Under the pieces are notes generated by a model. The model had not been told where the DNA came from and did no database searches. It saw only the letters and a program-made list of their open reading frames with translations. The position numbers and the translations under genes are program-made. From Bradyrhizobium manausense (GTDB lineage: Bacteria; Pseudomonadota; Alphaproteobacteria; Rhizobiales; Xanthobacteraceae): a stretch of DNA of 64,000 nt. The DNA lies in assembly GCF_018129685.1 (NCBI RefSeq), contig NZ_JAFCLG010000004.1, forward strand, positions 372,001 through 436,000, written 5' to 3'. Below are positions 59,578 to 64,000 of the stretch, in pieces. The first letter of the stretch is position 1. Each line of letters begins with the position of its first letter.

Positions 59578-60450
59578 ATGAAGCGGATCGTGATGGGAAT
59601 GGCAGCGGCGATGTCGCTGTTCGCATCGGGCGCACTGGCTGCAGACCTGGCGGCAAAGCCCTACGTCAAGGCACCGGTCATGGTCGATCCGGTCTGGAGC
59701 TGGACCGGTTTCTATATCGGCGCCAATGGCGGTTATAGCTGGGGTCGCTCGCGCAGCGACGTCACCTACACCAACACCGCAACGGGCGCGATCATCGTGC
59801 CGCCCGCCGGCTCTATCACCAGCGCTTCATTCGACATGAACGGCGCCGTTGCCGGCGGCCAGGCCGGTTACAACTGGCAGAGCGCGAACTGGGTGTTCGG
59901 CGTCGAGGGTGACCTGAACTGGTCGGACGAGAAGGGCCGCGCCATCTTCAGCTGCGCCGGCGTCGCGCCGGCCGGCGGTCCGTGTCTTCCCGGCCTGACC
60001 TTCCTGCCGGCCGGCGGCCTCGCCGGTACCACGCTGACGATCGACCAGAAGCTGCAATGGTTCGGCACGCTCCGTGGCCGCGTCGGCATTCTGGCGACCC
60101 CCAAGGTGCTGTTCTACGGCACCGGCGGCCTGGCCTTTGGCGAGATCAAGACCACCGGCACCATGACCGGCTTCAACCCCGGCGGCGTCGCGCTCGCCTC
60201 GGTTGGCTCGACCTCGACGACGCGCGCCGGCTGGACCGTGGGCGTGGGTATCGAAGGCAAGATCACGCAGAACTGGAGCGCCAAGCTCGAATATCTCTAC
60301 ATGGATCTCGGACGCTTCGACTCCGGTCCGTTCACGCTTGCGCCGGCGGGGTCGACCATTGCCACCAACGTGTCGTCGCGCTTCACCGACAACATCCTGC
60401 GCGCCGGCATCAACTATGAGTTCGGCGGCCCGGTGGTCGCGAAATACTGA
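59578..60450 (+). CDS. Omp25/RopB-like outer-membrane beta-barrel protein
   Basis: 290 residues from ATG 59578 with GGAGGGG upstream. A signal peptide (AAAMSLFASGALA) precedes a typical alphaproteobacterial porin-like start: ADLAAKPYVKAP, WTGFYIGANGGYSWGRS. The barrel ends YLYMDLGRFD and ends in aromatic YEFGGPVVAKY, which suits BAM insertion. It is a small eight-stranded-barrel type outer-membrane protein. A strong terminator follows. Confidence 0.88.
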   Translation: MKRIVMGMAAAMSLFASGALAADLAAKPYVKAPVMVDPVWSWTGFYIGANGGYSWGRSRSDVTYTNTATGAIIVPPAGSITSASFDMNGAVAGGQAGYNWQSANWVFGVEGDLNWSDEKGRAIFSCAGVAPAGGPCLPGLTFLPAGGLAGTTLTIDQKLQWFGTLRGRVGILATPKVLFYGTGGLAFGEIKTTGTMTGFNPGGVALASVGSTSTTRAGWTVGVGIEGKITQNWSAKLEYLYMDLGRFDSGPFTLAPAGSTIATNVSSRFTDNILRAGINYEFGGPVVAKY

Positions 60451-60477
60451 CATCAACACAGGCGTTCCACGAGAAGC

Positions 60478-60501
60478 AAAGCCCGGCTCGCGCCGGGCTT
60501 T
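60478..60501 (+). terminator. Rho-independent-type terminator of the Omp25-like gene
   Basis: AAAGCCCGGC, TCGC loop and GCCGGGCTTT: a 10-bp GC-rich stem ending in T residues, 27 bases after the stop. Confidence 0.85.
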
Positions 60502-60527
60502 GTCGTGAGTAGCTTCGCGCTTACCGC

Positions 60528-61721
60528 CTACACCACCTTGGCGTCCCTGAGCCTTGCGATCTCGTCGGCGGCGAAGCCGAACTCCTTCAACACCTCGTCG
60601 GTCTGCTCGCCGAACTCAGGCGGGCGCGCCACCATCCTGCTCGGCGTGCGCGACAGCGTCACGGGCTGGCCGACCAGGCGGATATGGCGGCCCTCGTCGT
60701 TGGGCACATCCTGCGCGATGCCGAGGTGCTTGACCTGGTGGTCGTCGAACATCTGGTCGATGGCGTAGATCGGACCGCACGGCACGCCGGCCTCGTTGAG
60801 CTCGCGCACCCAGGTCTCCGTCGACTTCGTGACGGTGCGCTTCTCGATCTCGGCGTTGAGCGCGTCGCGGTTCTTCGAGCGGGCCGGGGCCGTCGCATAA
60901 TCGGGATGATCGTAGAGCTCCGGCGCGCCGATGGCCTGCGCGCAGCGCTCCCAGATTCGTCCGCCCGTCGTGGCGATGTTGATGTAGCCGTCGGAGGTCC
61001 TGAACACGCCGGTCGGGATGCTGGTCGGATGGTTGTTGCCGGCCTGCTTGGCGACCTCTTTCTCCATCAGCCAGCGCGCGGCCTGGAAGTCGAGCATGAA
61101 GATCTGGGCTTGCAGCAGCGACGTCTGCACCCACTGGCCCTTGCCCGAAACCTCGCGCTCGAGCAGCGCGGTGAGGATGCCCATGGCGCAGAACAGGCCG
61201 GCGGTGAGGTCGGCGACGGGAATGCCGACCCGCATCGGCCCTCCGCCAGGCGCACCCGTGATCGACATCAACCCGCCCATGCCCTGCGCGATCTGATCGA
61301 AGCCGGGCCGCTTGTGATAGGGGCCGTCCTGACCGAAGCCGGAGATGCTGCCATAGACGATGCGCGGGTTGATCGCGGCGAGGCTCTCATAGTCGATGCC
61401 GAGCTTCTTCTTCACGTCGGGGCGGAAATTCTCGACCACGACGTCGGCCTTGGCGGCGAGGCGCTTGAACACGGCGAGCCCGCGCTCGTCTTTCAGGTTC
61501 AGCGTCATTGCCCGCTTGTTGCGGTGCAAATTCTGGAAGTCGGAGCCTCGACGCGGCCCGCCCGGCTGCTCGCCGCCGGAATCCTCGGTCAGCGCATCGA
61601 TCTTGATCACCGTGGCGCCCCAGTCCGCGAGTTGCCGCACGCAGGTGGGCCCGGACCGGACGCGGGTCAGATCGAGCACAGTGAAGCGCGACAGGGCTTC
61701 CGAGGCGTGCGGAAAGGGCAT
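60528..61721 (-). CDS. CaiB/BaiF (class III) CoA-transferase
   Basis: 397 residues with the class III CoA-transferase layout: LDLTRVRSGPTCVRQLADWGATVIKI (about 16-41), RNKRAMTLNLKDERG, GFGQDGPYHKRPGFDQIAQGMGG, and Asp-171 in GIPVADLTAG as the expected catalytic residue that forms the acyl anhydride. It moves CoA between an acyl-CoA and a free acid. The formyl-CoA:oxalate and itaconate/2-hydroxyacyl-CoA transferase subgroups are all possible. It converges with the Omp25-like gene, and its donor and acceptor cannot be fixed from the window. Confidence 0.87.
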   Translation of the reverse strand: MPFPHASEALSRFTVLDLTRVRSGPTCVRQLADWGATVIKIDALTEDSGGEQPGGPRRGSDFQNLHRNKRAMTLNLKDERGLAVFKRLAAKADVVVENFRPDVKKKLGIDYESLAAINPRIVYGSISGFGQDGPYHKRPGFDQIAQGMGGLMSITGAPGGGPMRVGIPVADLTAGLFCAMGILTALLEREVSGKGQWVQTSLLQAQIFMLDFQAARWLMEKEVAKQAGNNHPTSIPTGVFRTSDGYINIATTGGRIWERCAQAIGAPELYDHPDYATAPARSKNRDALNAEIEKRTVTKSTETWVRELNEAGVPCGPIYAIDQMFDDHQVKHLGIAQDVPNDEGRHIRLVGQPVTLSRTPSRMVARPPEFGEQTDEVLKEFGFAADEIARLRDAKVV

Positions 61722-61856
61722 CTTTGATGGCTCCGGGAACAGATTGCGGACCTACCATAGTGCCGAAAGATCATGCGGCAAGCGTCGACCGGCGCAGCAG
61801 CCATGCGCCGATCCCGCCAGCCGTAGCTCGTACGCAGGGCGACGGTTGCCGGCAGC

Positions 61857-64000
61857 TCACCAGCTGTACTTGAACACGCCCTTGCCGGAATAGCTGGTGA
61901 CGTTGCCGGAGAACTCGCCGTCGAAGGTGCCGGCGACCGAGAAGCCGTTCAGCCATTTCATCTCGGCGCTGGCGCTGACAAGCGCGGAATCCGCGTCGAC
62001 CCTGGCGCCGTTCACGACGAAGCTGGTGCCGGGCAAGGTCTGGAATAGCGCGGTGACGGCGCGGCTCGGATCATAGTCGTGCGCCCAGGCGGCGCGGCCG
62101 CGCAAGGTCAGCACGCCGTTCTGCATCGCGTAGGACTTGTCGGTGCGCAGACCGAGCTCGGAGCGGGTGTCGGTCAGCGAGCGCGCGGCATAGTTCAGCG
62201 CGAACAGGCCGCCGCTGATGAGGCTGACTTCGGAATAGTTCGGCAGGTTGAAGTTCGTCACCTGTGCGGCCGCATAGGGCGTGATGCCGATCAGCGGTGT
62301 CGTGAAGCGATAACCGCCCTCGAAGCGGGCCGAGAAGGTGTCGGCCTTGAAGCGGCCCTGCAGCTGGTCGAAGCCGCCAGCCGCCACGGTGCGGTTGGTG
62401 GTGACATCGTGCCAGCCATAGGCGAGCGCCGCGGCGATGTAGGCGGGACCGAAATTGTGCCGGCCGTAGACGCCGGCCTGGAACATGTCCGCGGAGCCCG
62501 CGCCAATCCCGTTGGCAAGCGAGTAATTCAGCCCGCCGCCGCCGAGCGAGAAGCCGACCAGCGTATCCATCGACATCCTGTAGTCGGCGCCGGCAGCGCC
62601 GCCCCAGACCCGTGCCGTCAGGTCTTGCGAGCCGACGACAGCATTGCCGCCGACCTGCGCCGAGCCGCCATAGCCGGCTGTCCAGACGCTCCAGCGATTG
62701 ATCGGCTGCGACGACAGCAGCGGCGCCTTGGTGGCCATTGCAAAGGCCTCGCGCTCGCGCGGGGTGGCCAGGCGCATCGACGCATAAGCATCCGTGTCAT
62801 CACTGTCGGCGAATTGCGCGATGCTGCCCGCCTTGGTGAAACCGCTCGAGCGGCCGGCGATGGTCGGATCGAGCATCAAATTGAGGAACTGGCCGTCGGC
62901 ATTGATGGCGGACTGGATGATGCCGGTGCCGAGCTCGCCCGAGGCCGCGGTCAGCCCCGCGGGCGTCAGCCCGGCAAAGGCCGCGGGAATGCCGCCGGTG
63001 GTGTTGAAGAAATTGGTCAGCGTGCTCGCGACGTTCTGCTGGTTGACGTTGAGGCCGCCACCGCTCGGCGTGAAGTTGACGCCGATATTGAGGAAGACGT
63101 TGTTGGCGGCGTCATAGCTCAGCGTCGCATTGATCGTCGGCATGTTGGAGACGACGGCGGGGTTGAAGGTGGTGCCGCCGAGGCCGCCGGTCGCGTGCAG
63201 GATCTTGTACTGTTTCTGGACCGTCCCTGAGATGAAGTTCGCGTGCACCGTCGCACTGCCGAGGTTGGCAGCGCCGGTGACGTTGGCGAGGCTCGCAGCG
63301 CTCGAGGAGATCTGGACGAGATAGGTCGAGGCGGCGGTGAAGCTCAGGGCCCCGTTGATCGCCAGCGTGCCGACCGCGCCCGGATTGCCCGGTGCGAGCG
63401 TGCCGCCGGTGACCGCGACACTGCCGACGGCGCCCGTGCCGGCGAGCGTGCCGCCGGCATTGACGGTGGAGGCACTGACGATCGAGCCGTTCACGACCAG
63501 CGTGCCGCCGTTCACGGTGGTGGCGCCGGTATAGGTGTTGGCGCCGGTCAGGGTTTCCGTCCCGCCGGCCATCGTGAGGCCGCCGCCGGCGCCGCCATCC
63601 TGGATGACGCCGGCGAAGGTGCCGTTGCCGCGCGTGATGGTCAGCGTGTTGGCGCCGAGATTGACATTGCCTGCACCCGACAGGGATTTGATCGAGGTGC
63701 CGGCGGCGAGGACCGAGATGTCGAAGAGGCCGTTGGTGATGACATTGCTCGAGGTCGCAATGCTGCCGTCACTGCCGCCATTGGTGAGGTCCAGCTCGCC
63801 ACCGGCCGCGATGGTCGTGGTGCCGGTATAGGTGTTCACGCCGTAGAGCTGTTGCGTGGCGCCGTTGGCGATGACGAGGTTGCCACCAACGCCACCGGCA
63901 ATGCCGCCATCCTGGATCACGCCGCCGTACAAGCTGCCGCTTGTGATCGTCAGCGTCTTGGACCCCAGCGAAACGAAGCTGCCGCCAGTGGCGGAGACCA
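61857..64000 (-). CDS. Autotransporter, C-terminal part (cut by the window end)
   Basis: The frame is open to the right end, so the N-terminus and signal peptide are missing. The visible part (about 715 residues) has passenger-associated repeats (GGAGGGLTMAGGTETLTGANTY, TYTGTTTIAAGGELDLTNGG and similar units of about 30-45 residues, rich in Gly/Thr/Asn) forming a beta-helix, followed from about residue 420 before the end by an autotransporter barrel and a C-terminal aromatic end (GVFKYSW). It is secreted to the cell surface, where the passenger probably adheres or acts as an enzyme. No catalytic motif was seen in the visible part. Confidence 0.86.
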   Translation of the reverse strand, partial: VSATGGSFVSLGSKTLTITSGSLYGGVIQDGGIAGGVGGNLVIANGATQQLYGVNTYTGTTTIAAGGELDLTNGGSDGSIATSSNVITNGLFDISVLAAGTSIKSLSGAGNVNLGANTLTITRGNGTFAGVIQDGGAGGGLTMAGGTETLTGANTYTGATTVNGGTLVVNGSIVSASTVNAGGTLAGTGAVGSVAVTGGTLAPGNPGAVGTLAINGALSFTAASTYLVQISSSAASLANVTGAANLGSATVHANFISGTVQKQYKILHATGGLGGTTFNPAVVSNMPTINATLSYDAANNVFLNIGVNFTPSGGGLNVNQQNVASTLTNFFNTTGGIPAAFAGLTPAGLTAASGELGTGIIQSAINADGQFLNLMLDPTIAGRSSGFTKAGSIAQFADSDDTDAYASMRLATPREREAFAMATKAPLLSSQPINRWSVWTAGYGGSAQVGGNAVVGSQDLTARVWGGAAGADYRMSMDTLVGFSLGGGGLNYSLANGIGAGSADMFQAGVYGRHNFGPAYIAAALAYGWHDVTTNRTVAAGGFDQLQGRFKADTFSARFEGGYRFTTPLIGITPYAAAQVTNFNLPNYSEVSLISGGLFALNYAARSLTDTRSELGLRTDKSYAMQNGVLTLRGRAAWAHDYDPSRAVTALFQTLPGTSFVVNGARVDADSALVSASAEMKWLNGFSVAGTFDGEFSGNVTSYSGKGVFKYSW

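Noticed and set aside
1-64000. tRNA, rRNA, CRISPR array, insertion sequence, integrase or attachment site
   Set aside because: None was recognised on either strand by eye. A tRNAscan-SE or ISfinder search would settle small or degenerate cases.

Overview
The window is high-GC alphaproteobacterial chromosome. Bradyrhizobium or a close relative is the best guess (inference), from the mix of CoA-dependent aromatic catabolism, FNR/FixK-type boxes, Omp25-like porins, many Bug/TRAP/TTT solute-binding proteins and short palindromic intergenic repeats. I saw no rRNA, tRNA, CRISPR array, insertion sequence or prophage.

Layout. (1) 1-2137: end of an operon with two NitT/TauT-type ABC permeases (the first cut by the window edge) and a NicX-like 2,5-dihydroxypyridine dioxygenase. 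(2) 2134-18195: an anthranilate (2-aminobenzoate) catabolic island organised through CoA thioesters. It has an aryl-CoA ligase, a fused flavin monooxygenase/Old-Yellow-Enzyme reductase (2-aminobenzoyl-CoA monooxygenase/reductase), a minus-strand operon of hydrolase, acyl-CoA dehydrogenase-like protein, second CoA ligase, opine-dehydrogenase-like protein and 3-hydroxyacyl-CoA dehydrogenase, plus an SDR, an enoyl-CoA hydratase, a second flavin monooxygenase, a cupin, a solute-binding protein, a RidA-like protein and a MarR regulator. Six copies of a palindrome close to TTTnAAGnnTnAAA sit in the four control regions of the island, so it looks like one regulon.

(3) 18203-33770: a low-oxygen/storage/stress block. 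It holds CBS-BON, PHA synthase, CHAD, APH-AAA kinase, universal stress protein, a Pat-like acyl-CoA synthetase/acetyltransferase, a YqjE/YqjD pair, an Mla-type lipid transporter, a small cytochrome c, an FNR with a four-cysteine iron-sulfur set, a 41-residue membrane protein and a second Crp-family regulator. Five TTGA-N6-TCAA boxes lie in its intergenic regions, including one perfect palindrome. (4) 34352-38073: TRAP transporter (DctPQM) and an SDR. (5) 38082-45607: a xanthine-dehydrogenase-type molybdenum hydroxylase (IorAB-like) with a ModA-like protein lacking a signal peptide, a Bug protein, a DMSO-reductase-family molybdoenzyme and a crotonase. (6) 45817-54864: a YdiJ-like FAD/Fe-S D-2-hydroxyacid dehydrogenase with a GlcG-like protein, a GntR regulator, and two paralogous class V aminotransferases around an MFS transporter, then a crotonase. 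(7) 54910-64000: an outer-membrane protein, a tripartite tricarboxylate transporter (TctC/B/A), an Omp25-like porin, a CaiB-type CoA-transferase and the C-terminal part of an autotransporter.

Gene starts were chosen from Shine-Dalgarno spacing and family length, and several differ from the longest possible reading frame. Functions are family-level assignments made by eye. Substrates of transporters and dehydrogenases outside the anthranilate island are not established.
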